Position numbers and translations under genes: made by a program. A DNA stretch of 64,000 bases, from contig VWYX01000672.1 in NCBI GenBank assembly GCA_013396525.1, positions 138,141 through 202,140 of the forward strand. Reading direction: 5' to 3'. The stretch's first letter is position 1, and every line of letters starts with the position of its first letter. The notes beneath the pieces were generated by a model that worked only from the letters and a program-made list of their open reading frames with translations, did not search any database and was not told where the DNA came from. Source of the stretch: Chaetorhynchus papuensis (Eukaryota; Chordata; Aves; Passeriformes; Rhipiduridae). Positions 1 to 9,790 of the stretch are shown in pieces.

Positions 1-609
1 CTACATCCCCACCTCTGCTGAGCTCACACAGACCGCATTGGCTCTCCTGGTCTCATCACCCAGCTCACGCCACCGGCTGCTTTCCACAGAGGAAACAGCT
101 GTCTCAGAGGTGCTGGAAAGGCAGGAGACCCCAAAAAAGCTCTTCCAAGTCACAACCTGGTGAAACAGCAGCTTTTCTGACTCACGTCAGGGCTGACAGA
201 GCTCAGCGTACCTGTCCCCCAGCCCAGCAGCACCAAGCCCAGCGCCGTGACCAGGATGTGACCCAGTGGGTGCCCGGGGTTTTTAGCACCACAAGCATTT
301 GCCAACAGGGCCCAAGTGCAGCAGTCACAGCAACTGCTGGACACCTGGGGCTTCCTGGCATTTATTTAAGTGAGCTCAGCAACACATGAGGAGATGGAGA
401 CAGTTTTGAGGAGGAACGTATACGAGATCTTTTCTGCCACCACCACTCCAGTAACAGCCTTAAAATCACAGCTGTAATTCAGGCTCATTTCAAAGCTCCG
501 TATCTTCCCTGAAGTCTATTGAGCTGTTTTGCTTTCTGCTCCAGCTATTGATTACTGGGGTGGATGGGGTGAGGGGGAACATGAGCAACTGCCTCCCAGC
601 CACTTTTCA

Positions 610-790
610 GTGATGCCACATCTCGTGACATCATGACTGTCTCCATGGTGACACAGCAACACAACTGAATTGAAACAGGAGGAGGCCAATTAGAACAAAA
701 AAGCTCTTTTGTGGCTGGAACCATAGTAATCAGCAGAAATAAGAGAAGCCGTTACAAAAAAGACATCATTGTAACAATAACAATCTTGCT
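610..790. promoter_or_regulatory. Candidate intronic enhancer with RFX-like and SOX-like sites
   Basis: A non-repeat patch with a near-palindromic GTCTCCATGGTGAC (639-652, RFX X-box-like) next to TGACATCATGAC, then an inverted and direct set of SOX cores (ATTGT at 768, AACAAT at 773 and 779). Motif match only; no alignment available. Confidence 0.25.
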
Positions 791-1926
791 TTTACCTTGC
801 TAGGTGAACCCCAAACCATATATATATTACAAAATCCCTTCTAGACTGGAAAACCCATGATATCACTAGCTGCATTCCCAGCTCCACAGAATGCTGAGCA
901 CAGCCTGGATCCGAGAGATCACTTTTCATCTCCCCTCATGTCAAGTTCTCCTCTCCACTGGAGCCTGCTCACATGCTTAGGATACTGCTCAGCCCTTCAG
1001 CTCAAGCAGAGCCCCCAAGCTGAGGTGCCTTTCAGCCTGCCACAATTAGCACGCACACATGTGTGGGGGCACACACAAAAGAAACCAACCCCAGGTCACC
1101 AATCCACAGTGACTCACACCAGCTAAGGCTCCACCTTCAGGGATGAAGCACACTCAGCGTTTGGAATGGATGATACGAACAAGATCTGGACCCTCTAAAT
1201 ATCTACGTTGTTTTGTTTTCAACCTCCAAATGAGACACACAGGAGCAATCTCAGCTAGTGCCAGTTACGCTGTGTCAGTGCCAAATCTGACTCCAGCTGA
1301 TCTGCACTCCCCATCCTCTGGTGCACGCTGATCAGGAAGCACTTGCTGCAGTCCCAGAGATGAGGCAACTCTCTATTGCTCCAGAGTGGCCAGAAGCAAC
1401 ACACAGCTCTAGGAATTCCCCAGGGAGAGCAGCTGCTTGGAGTGTTCCACAGTCAGGTTCTCAGCCTAAGGCACCTCCACTTTGGCCCTACATTCAGCCC
1501 ATCAAACACCAGTGACACACCGCACACTCATCATATTTTTCTTTTCTCAATCAAGCCTAAAAGCTGCAGCAGGCCAGGAACAAGCTGAGCATAAACTTCT
1601 CAAGAAAGGAAGCTTGAAGGTGTGAGGCATAGCACAAAATCAGGGCACCTGGAGCAAGGAGAGCAGCACCCAACACAGCCACTGGAGCACAGCAACTCTG
1701 CACACGCTGGAGGTTAAACTTCCAGGGGTAATGCTTCCCACAGCTCCTGGGAGCAGCCCTGTTGCGCTCCTCTCCTGCAATTCCATGGAAAAGTGAGGCA
1801 TTCACTGCTGGCAGGGCAGGCAGAGAACACAGGTCCCCAGTAGTGGCACACTCATGGCATGTGGAGGCAGGGCAGCAATCTGCTTGGCAGCTGCTCTGTG
1901 ATAAGAGACACAGCTGCCTAAAAGTG

Positions 1927-1949
1927 AAAAAAAAAAAAAAAAAAAAAAA
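1927..1949 (+). repeat. Poly(A) run, 23 bases
   Basis: Uninterrupted A run. No retrocopy body or target-site duplication could be assigned to it. Confidence 0.9.
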
Positions 1950-2987
1950 GATGCTGAAAAGCATCACACCATAAGAATTAGGATAAATTAGATTTAACAG
2001 GTACCCTCAACAACTGCAGCAGAAGCATTTTTCAGTCATAATCCATGCAAGTGAGAATCTTTGTACACAACCCTTGTACGAGCCCCTACATCTGTCAGGT
2101 GAAGTTATTTCACACGCAGCAGAAGAACTTGAGGTAAGGCACTAACAGTGGCTGGGGTTCTTGCTGGGATTCACCATTAAACATGAGCCATCCTCTGACA
2201 CACGCCTGAGGAACAGGACAAGGGGACTTCCTCAAGCCCCTGTCACCTCTGAGCACGGTTGGTTCAAAGAGCAGACACCTTCTGGCACACGGCTTCTGCA
2301 GAGCTGCACCCCAGTGGCTCCAACTTCCAAATGGTGGAGATGAACCCTTCAAAAGGCCTGTGTTCATTTTTTAGTACATTCTGGACTCAGTGTTCCTGTT
2401 TCACCAGCTCGTTCACCCAGAACTGCAATCACACGCACCTCCTGCCTGCACACACACCATCACCCACACCCAGAGCGTGTTTGCTAACAGAGCAAGAACT
2501 AGCACAGAGCAGAAAACATGATTTTCTGTGTGAACCAGGCCTTGCAGCAGTAGAAAAAGCCATTAGCTACAGAAGGGAAAGAAACAGGCAGAGGCAGAAA
2601 TAACGGCATTGGAAATAACCAGCCTCTAAAGTTATTTTTAGAGCTGCCTCCCCCAACACCCAAGATATTCAGAGCCGTTGAAAAAAAAAATAAATCAAAG
2701 GTAAGTGCACAAATAGCACTGCCAGGAGAAAGCAGACAGTGCTTCAAAGTTACTGCTGCCACCAGCAGCGATGGCTGGCCCGGTTCTGTTCCATTCGGAG
2801 CAGCCTCGTTAGTCTGGACTCTGCTTTGCTGTGCCACAGCGAGCTCAGGGGATCCAACCCATGTGTGCTGGGTACTGCAGGACAGTGCCAGCCAGGCATT
2901 GCTTTCTCTGGGACTGAGCACAGCCTGGATGGATGGGGGAAAGGACAGGCAGTGCTTCCATCCCCTTTGGACAGCGCACTGTTATCA

Positions 2988-3395
2988 ACGAATCAATTAG
3001 GCTGGAAAAGACCTCTGCGACTGAGTTCAACCTGTGGCGAACACCGCCTTGTCCACTGAACCACGGCTGAGTGCCACATCCAGTCTTTCTTTAAACACCT
3101 CCAGGTGACTCCACCACTTCCCTGGGCAGTCCGTTCCAGTGCCTGACCACCCTTACTGTGAAGAAATTCCTCCTGATGTCCAACTCAAACTTCCCCCGGG
3201 GCAGTTGAAGACTGGGCCCTCTCCTCCTGCCCGCTGCTCCCCGGGAGCAGAGCCCGACCGCCCTCCGGCTGCCCCCTCCCCTTCAGGGAGCAGTGGACAG
3301 CCACAAGGTGTCCCCGAGCCTCCTTCTCTCCAGCCTGAGCCCCCCGCCGCTGCTCCTGGTGCTCCATTCCCTTTCCTGGACAGCCGGGGTGACAG
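2988..3395 (-). mobile_element. CR1 LINE 3' fragment, antisense
   Basis: Reads as the reverse complement of a bird CR1 3' end: GGCTGGAAAAGACCTCTG near the left end, then GACTCCACCACTTCCCTGGG and GAAATTCCTCCTGATGTCCA. It fades into GC-rich sequence near 3390. Non-autonomous remnant, no reverse-transcriptase frame. Confidence 0.85.
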
Positions 3396-3399
3396 CCTG

Positions 3400-3895
3400 G
3401 GGCTGTGTCCGGGCACACCGGCAGAGCCCAGGGCGCTCTCGGAGCCCGAGTCGGAGCTCTCCCAGCACAGCCCGGCCGGGCATGGGTACGGGCACGGTCC
3501 CGGTCCCGGTAGCTCCCCGGGGCCCCGCTGCGGCCCGCCCTGCCCCGGGCCCTGTGCGGCTCCCCGGGCCCTGCGGCCCCGCACGGCAGCGGCCCGGCCC
3601 GGCCCGGCCGGCGCTCACCTCGCCCTACGGCCCTGCTGCAAAGCGCGGCGGCCGCAAAGCGCGCCCGGCGCCGGGCAGGGAGCGCCCGGGGCCGAGCGGG
3701 GCCGGGCCGGAGCCGCCCCCAGCACCGGGACCCCTCCGCCCTCCAGCGCCCGGGGCCACCCCGCCGGCTCCCGCTGCGACCCCCGGAGCAGCATACCCCC
3801 TGTCCCGTTTGTGCACCCGTGGGAAATCCACTCTGAGCAAGCACTGGGCATCTCTGAGCTCCAGCCCACGGCTCCCGGGGCCCAGCCGGCTCCTC
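3400..3895 (-). promoter_or_regulatory. Second CpG island with a minus-strand splice donor, candidate alternative promoter
   Basis: About 0.5 kb is very CpG-dense (GCGCGGCGGCCGC and similar), sandwiched between two antisense CR1 fragments. On the minus strand it contains GGCGAG|GTGAGC (GT at 3618-3617), a good donor in DLGAP4's direction. It could be the end of a noncoding first exon for an even shorter transcript. I do not recognise a protein start in it. Part of the CpG content at its left edge comes from the CR1 copy. Confidence 0.4.
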
Positions 3896-3897
3896 CT

Positions 3898-4230
3898 GTC
3901 ACAGAATTACAGAATCACTTCGGCTGGAAAACACCTCTGAGACCACCGAGTCCAACCTGTGACCCATCCTATCCCCGCCTTGTCCAGCCCAGAGCACTGA
4001 ACGCCACGTTCAGTCCCTTCCTTGGACACCTCCAGGGATGGGGACTCCACCCTCTCGCTGGGCAGCCCTTCCCATGCCTGACCACCCTTTCCATGAATAA
4101 ATTGCTCCTAATGTCCAACCTAAACAGCTTAAGGACAATATCCTGCCCTCCTGTTGCTGGTTGCCTGGGAGCAGAGGCTGGTCCTCGGTCCCTGCCCTGC
4201 TGCCCCGAGGATGCCGCTCCAGATGTTCTC
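3898..4230 (-). mobile_element. CR1 LINE 3' fragment, antisense
   Basis: Begins with the CR1 tail in reverse (CAGAATTACAGAATCAC), then GGCTGGAAAACACCTCTGAG and the block GACCACCCTTTCCATGAATA. It flanks the CpG island on its right side. Confidence 0.88.
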
Positions 4231-7200
4231 CCTTTTATCTCTTAACCCCGCGCATTTCATCAGTCCTGACACACTACAAACAGGAATTAAAGCATCACAC
4301 AGATGAACACCCAAAACGCAGGGTTCCCTTCTGGCCGGGGCCCACACAGTGACTGTCAGACCTGCGTGTTCACCAAACCCTCACACGGCTGTGACGGCTG
4401 ACAGCGAGCAGCATGCACAGCAGCAGGCACACGGGCACGGCCGCAGCAGCCACAGCTCCATCCAGGCCTCTGTCTGCCTTCCCCAAAGCCCCGATTCCCC
4501 CAGTCAGCCCGGTTCAGTGTTTGACTCGTGCGAGAACAACTCCTGGGAGGGAGCAGGGCTTGGAGGGCTGCTCTGGCAGCCTCCCCTCAGCAGCCGGCTA
4601 CTCTGCAGCACTCATCTCCAGCAGGGCCCTCAATGGAGCAGCGATAAAAGTTAATGTGTGGCACCACACCGCTGGTAGTGCAACGGCGAGGAGATTGCAG
4701 GGTGACAGCGACGCTGACACTGAACCTGTGCCAAGCACAAAGGCCAACAGCAGCAGCACCGTGGCCAAGGCAACAGGCTGCTGGTGAGCAGGGCTCTGCT
4801 TCCCAGCATCCAGGATTCCCTGCTCAAGGCCTGGCTCTTGGCACACTGCAAACCTAAGCATCACTGAAACACAATACTTTGGAAATAAAGTAGCTGCTTT
4901 GTTCAGAACCTGAAGCTCAGGAGGTGCAAGCACTGTCCAACACCCCTGTACTTCCAAGGGATGAGATTAAACACCGGTTCAGGCACTGGGAGAAGTTCTC
5001 CAGCTCCATTCCACCAGTACCCATCTCCCCAAAGCCACCTTCTCCCCTGGGAAGTTCCAGCCCAGGCTGTACAAGGCTGGGCATCACAGCAGTCCTGCAC
5101 TGCCAGGGAGCTTGCTGTGCTCAGAGCGGCAGCACTGGCAGCTGTTCAACAGAGCGCACCAAAGCCCCGAGGAGTTCCTGCACAGGAATGGTGTAACTCA
5201 GGTCCCCATGTCTGGGGCACGCTGAGGGACTGAAAAGCCTCAGGGTTCAAACAAGGCAAAGGAGGATTCCCAACAAAACAGCCACTCCAGTGGCCTGAGA
5301 GCCCTGCCATAGCGTGCTGGCCCGTGACCTGTCCTGCACACGCTGTTCTCCCAGAGCAGCACTGACCAGGCTGGCGGCCAAGCATGGACACGGCTCCTAA
5401 CGAGGGCGTTCAGGAGGGTCCAGTGACTCCCTCAGGGACAATTCCACAGCAGCCTTTGGGACACCATCTCTGGCTTCAGACACAGGTAGATGGCTTACGT
5501 GTAAGGCCTAAGAGGGATGCAGCAGCCATGCTTTAATTTCCCAATTTTAACTTCCAATTCAATGCAGCTGTAGATATGCCCACTCTGGGTAGGAAGTTTA
5601 GGCCTGGAAATCCTTCCTGCACACAGCAAATGCCTGGCTGGGCTCTGTTCAAGTAGATCTCAACCACTCCCAGAACAGAAACAAAACAAGACAAATAATA
5701 CTTAGAAGTTTGACTAATCTTATGAAAACAACTCGCAATAAAAATTTCCTTTTATCAACTCTTAAATAGCTTTCATCAAACATCACCTTGCACTATGACA
5801 GTGCATCAGTAGAAAGGCATAAGCAACTTCTGATCTCCCCTTTAATTCCAGCTCTGACAGACCTGCACCACAGGTAAGAATTTACCTTTGAAACATTCAC
5901 CACTCAAGTTTCTTGGTCACACTTCAAACTGGAGAGACAAAACAGCAGCTTAAGCTTTGATCTCTTGGAACTAGGTTCACAAAAGATCACTGCAGTGAAA
6001 GCTTGATGTCTTAATGAAGAGCACTAAATAGGATATGCAAGATTGATTGTCATCACATCCTTGATGTAAATACAAGTGCTAAGGTTTAAAACTTATGCAC
6101 ATTCACTGTTTCCTTTTCAAGCACTGCTCTCTGATGCACGGAGCTACAGCCTGGCTCGGGTGAGTTCCCTTAGAGACTGGTTTGATGTTCTTGGTGTTCT
6201 CAGAGGAACTGACAAACTTCACCCTCCAAGACCCTGCAGAGCAGTGGGGATAACCCAGTTCCTGCATGCGCTCTCTGCTCAGGTGATGCCGCAGCGCCTG
6301 TGTGGGCATCGAGCACCCTGCCCATGGCCCAGCAGGTGCACGTGCCCCTCTGCCTTTACTGGCAATGCACACTGCAAGTCTAAGCTCAGCACCAAGGAGG
6401 GAAGGAGGAGAGAATCAGAACTCAGCTGTCTTCCTAGATGTACAGAAATTTGGGAGGAGGCCCGGCAGTGCATAACCCACAGCCCTGTCCTCTGTGGAAA
6501 TCAGACAGTCTCCAGTCCTGGGGGACCAGCAATGCTTGTCACCCTCTGTGACAGCAGACCAGCAGCCCATGCTGAGCTATGCAGACACTGGGACAGCTCT
6601 GCCTTAAGTTGCCCATTTAATTAGAGACCAGACTCGTGTGGGCAGATGGATCTGAGCACTTACCTCACTGATTTCAGTGAAAATCACAAATGCTTGTACA
6701 ATGGTGCCTTTTGCATTCACCAGACAGACCCTGGCAGAGCAGAAGTGAAGCTCAGGGCTGAGGCCCAGCTCAGGACTTCAGCCGTAGGGCTGTTGTTCCT
6801 CTTGCTTCTCCAGGGGACAGAAGGTTGGTACTTAATGCACCCATCTGCACCAAAGGGCCAGCAATTAATTAATTCTGCAAGACAAATTGAAGTGGACAGA
6901 ATTTCTAAATATTTTCTCCTCTCCTAAACTGGCCCATCCGCAAATAGTTTAACTTTTGACGTTTTAAAGGCAGTTTATGTCAAACCCTGGTCATTCTGCA
7001 CCCCACTTCTTCCTCCAGCTGGGAGACCAGAAGAGAAGGGAAAGAAACACATTTTTCCGTGAGCTCTTCTGGAGAGACCCAAATTCACCATTCCCAACTC
7101 CAGCCCTCACAGAACTTTATCCGACAGCCTGAACGCTAATCGCCTTTCACAGCAAACAGCAATCATACTTAGCACTGCTTCCCTCCCTTTTAAATCTGCT

Positions 7201-8370
7201 CTGACAGGAAACACACTGACAACTTTTCACTGCAGAAATTAAAGTGGATTTTTCTTGAACAAGGCCACCGGCCTGCACAGCCTTAATCCTTCCAACTCAC
7301 ATATGTCCTTGTAACTTGCACTGCTCTGAATCCAATTATGCCTCCTCAATCCATTAAAAAATATTTGAGGCTGTTGTGCAGGTTGCACAGAGCAGGAGTA
7401 TCAGCTGAAGAGGCACAACCAAGCCCTGCTGCACTGTGACTCTGCAGGCTTCCCTCTGCAGGTGTGCGTGAAGTGGGTTACGAGAAAAATTAAAGTGGCA
7501 CAGAGTGACTTTCACAGAGTCCAGTGACTAGCTCACTCCAAACGATCCCAGTCTGGGCTCAAACAACAAGAAAATCCATACAGGAGACAAGAGCTGACAC
7601 ACAGCTATTTGTAAATGCCTGACAGTCATTAGTTATCCATTAAAAGCTTTTACAGTTCTCTTGCTCTGGCAGCATGCGCAGCCAGGAGCGCACCCATGGA
7701 GCAGCAGGTCTCCCATGCAGCAGGCTGGAGCAGCAGAGTAACCTCGAGCTGAGCAGTCAGAAGTGTCCACAAATCCAAACTGCACACACAGATTAAGCAC
7801 CCGACTATCCAATGACTGACACACAGAGCTGTGAGCAAAACAAGCTGACAACGTGTGCTGGGACACCGGCTACGTTTCCACGCAGGGACCCGTGGGGCTC
7901 CCAGCACGCCGTGCTTTGCCAAATCCCATTGAATTGGACAGACAGACAACCCACACTTCACAGAAACCAAGCTCTTCCATCGTCACCTTTGCTGCCCAGG
8001 GTCTCCTTGTCCTTTCCAGGCTGGCACAGTGCACAGCAGTTACACTCCAGCACTTTCAGGGCCACACTACAGCTCCCAGGGCCCTCAGCTGCACCCCAAA
8101 CTTACACTGCCATGACAGAAGTGGGATGGAAGTAACAAGCTAGATGCAAAAATAGCATGTGGCAGTTCAGCATTTGCACCTTAAAGATGAGTTTTTAGGT
8201 TTTCCATGCCTGCCAACAACAGACAAATTCTGCAGATAACCCTCCTCTGAATATCTGGGTACAGACACACATCAGTACTTTATCTGAAAGCCAAACAGAC
8301 TGAATTTGATCAATAGCTACACTTTTCTCCACCCCTTCAAGAACATGTCACTTCATAGCACCAAATGCCT

Positions 8371-8500
8371 ATTGGAAGAGCAATTACCAGCAAAGTAATT
8401 TGGACCCTCTGGAGTCAAGTCTGCCAACTTACACGACTTGGCAATCTGGCTTGTTATCATCCCACATGATTGGAATTTATTTTAGGATTCAATGCCACAT
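8371..8500. promoter_or_regulatory. Candidate conserved element left of the CpG island
   Basis: AT-rich, non-repeat, with CAATTACC and GTAATTTG cores and a TTGGCAATCTGGC block resembling a nuclear factor I half-site pair. It lies about 0.6 kb from the island. Confidence 0.2.
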
Positions 8501-9489
8501 GCTGTGGGGTTTTTTATTCTCCCTTTTCTTCTCTTCCTCCCTCAAGTGACAAGCTACAGCCTAGGATTCAGAGGTCCTAATTCCATTCCCATCTCAAAGA
8601 CATTTCCTGCACACCCTGGGGTCAAGGTCTTTGCAGAATAACTAATATTAGTCCTACCAACAGCATCCTGCAAACAATCCTCCTTTTCGAGCCTCTCAAT
8701 CAAGACTGGAGTGGAAATTAAGAGCTACATTTACTCACCGCTCACAACCAACCTTAACATCCCCACCCTCCCGCAAGGCACACCAACGCCGAGCTGCACC
8801 TGCGGTTAAATCCCGAGGGATTCAGCCTCAACTCCTGCACAGGGCGGGCTGCTCGAGGCTGGGCTGCCACACCAGGTACCTTCAGCCAGGACCTGTTCTC
8901 CCAGGCTAAAAAAAGAGACTTTTCAGAGCCAGCTCTGGCCGGGAGGTGCCAGCTCGCTGCGCTGCGAAATGTCAGCCTTCAGCTCCGTGCCTCGCCCAGA
9001 CAATTCCCTTTTCTTCTCCAGGGGAGGGAGAATCCGAACGTCTCTCCAAAGAAAGGGCCCGTGTCCCCCGGCGGGGAACGCATTTAGTGAAGCGCCGCTT
9101 CCTTCCCCGAGGCACCCAGGGACTCCTCAAGGGCCTGAAGCACCGGGCCGGGCACCGGCCTGACCCCGCACGGCCCCCGGGGACGGGCACAGCGGGGCTG
9201 GCACCGGGGTAGCGCCCACCCCCGCCCGGGCCCGGCTCCCCGCGGCGCAGGCGGCATGCGGGGGAGGAGGAGGAGGAGGATGGAGCGGCCCCCGCACCCC
9301 AGCCCAGCCCGGAGCCGAGCGAGGCGGCCCCGCCGCTCCCACGGAGGCCCGGGACGCGCGTGGGAAGCGGAAGGGGCGGCGGGCCCGGCAAGCGGCGGAG
9401 CAGCGGCAGCAGCGAGGGAGGAGGGGGCGGCACCCCCGTCCGCAGCCATGCAGGGCCCGGCTCGGCCCCCCGCTCGCGCGGTCACTCAC

Positions 9490-9520
9490 ATTGCCTCAGG
9501 AGCTCCAGACACAAAGCCAT
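9490..9520 (-). CDS. DLGAP4: DLGAP4 short form, alternative first coding exon (MALCLELLRQ)
   Basis: The ATG at 9520 opens ten codons, MALCLELLRQ, plus the first base of an eleventh, ending at CAAT|GTGAGT (GT at 9489-9488) in phase 1. From memory, the short mammalian DLGAP4 isoforms begin MALCLELL-QC and then continue into the shared CLVAYKK proline-rich exon. Here the leftover T would make Cys with a downstream exon starting GC, and the same exon would give Ser after coding exon 4 (leftover A). The two first-exon choices are therefore phase-equivalent. The exon lies in a strong CpG island, and no acceptor is seen just upstream, so it is probably a true first exon. The short product lacks all guanylate-kinase-binding repeats encoded in this window. 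Too short for homology by itself; the call rests on sequence match, phase and context. Confidence 0.88.
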
Positions 9521-9724
9521 GGGAGACACAAAGAGGGGCGGAGGGGACCGGAGAGACGGGGGGGGCGCGGGGCGAGGGCGCTCGGCCCGGCCTGGGTCCC
9601 GCGAAGGGGAGGAAGAGGAGGACGAGCCGCCGGCGGGGCCGCTCGCGGTCCGGGGCCGCTCCGGCTGCTCGTGCGGCCGCCGCTGGAGAAGGGAGGAGAC
9701 GCGCGGAGCCGCCGCCGCACTCAC

Positions 9725-9790
9725 CGCGCCCGCCCGCCGCTCCGGCCGCGCGCCCGGGCGGGGCCGCGCATTAAACGGGCGCCCCGCCCC
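9725..9790 (-). other. Possible second first exon in the island, ending at a GCGCG|GTGAGT donor
   Basis: On the minus strand the sequence reads GGCGCG|GTGAGTGCGG, with GT at 9724-9723. It is a near-perfect donor inside the CpG island, 205 bp upstream of the short-form ATG. It could end a noncoding first exon that skips the MALCLELLRQ exon. The 5' boundary is not known; the right coordinate is nominal. Confidence 0.35.

Larger units (their letters stand above)
1..9489 (-). other. DLGAP4: DLGAP4 intron below the short-form exon, incomplete
   Basis: This is the part of the intron within the window; it continues past position 1. No further coding exon is seen on either strand. It holds a 23-base poly(A) at 1927-1949, two antisense CR1 fragments flanking a CpG island at 3400-3895, AT-rich ordinary intron at 5400-8700, and non-repeat patches with transcription-factor-like motifs at about 610-790 and 8371-8500. 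Confidence 0.8.

Noticed and set aside
1927..1949. Poly(A) run as the tail of a processed pseudogene
   Set aside because: No recognisable coding remnant or flanking duplication to its left.
3619..3844. A 75-codon frame ending in phase 1 at the 3619 donor, as an alternative DLGAP4 N-terminus
   Set aside because: The frame opens with GTG rather than ATG and its sequence is Arg/Gly/Ala-rich. Kept only as a possible noncoding exon.
3139..4245. A 368-codon plus-strand frame
   Set aside because: Runs through two antisense CR1 fragments and the CpG island; composition-driven.
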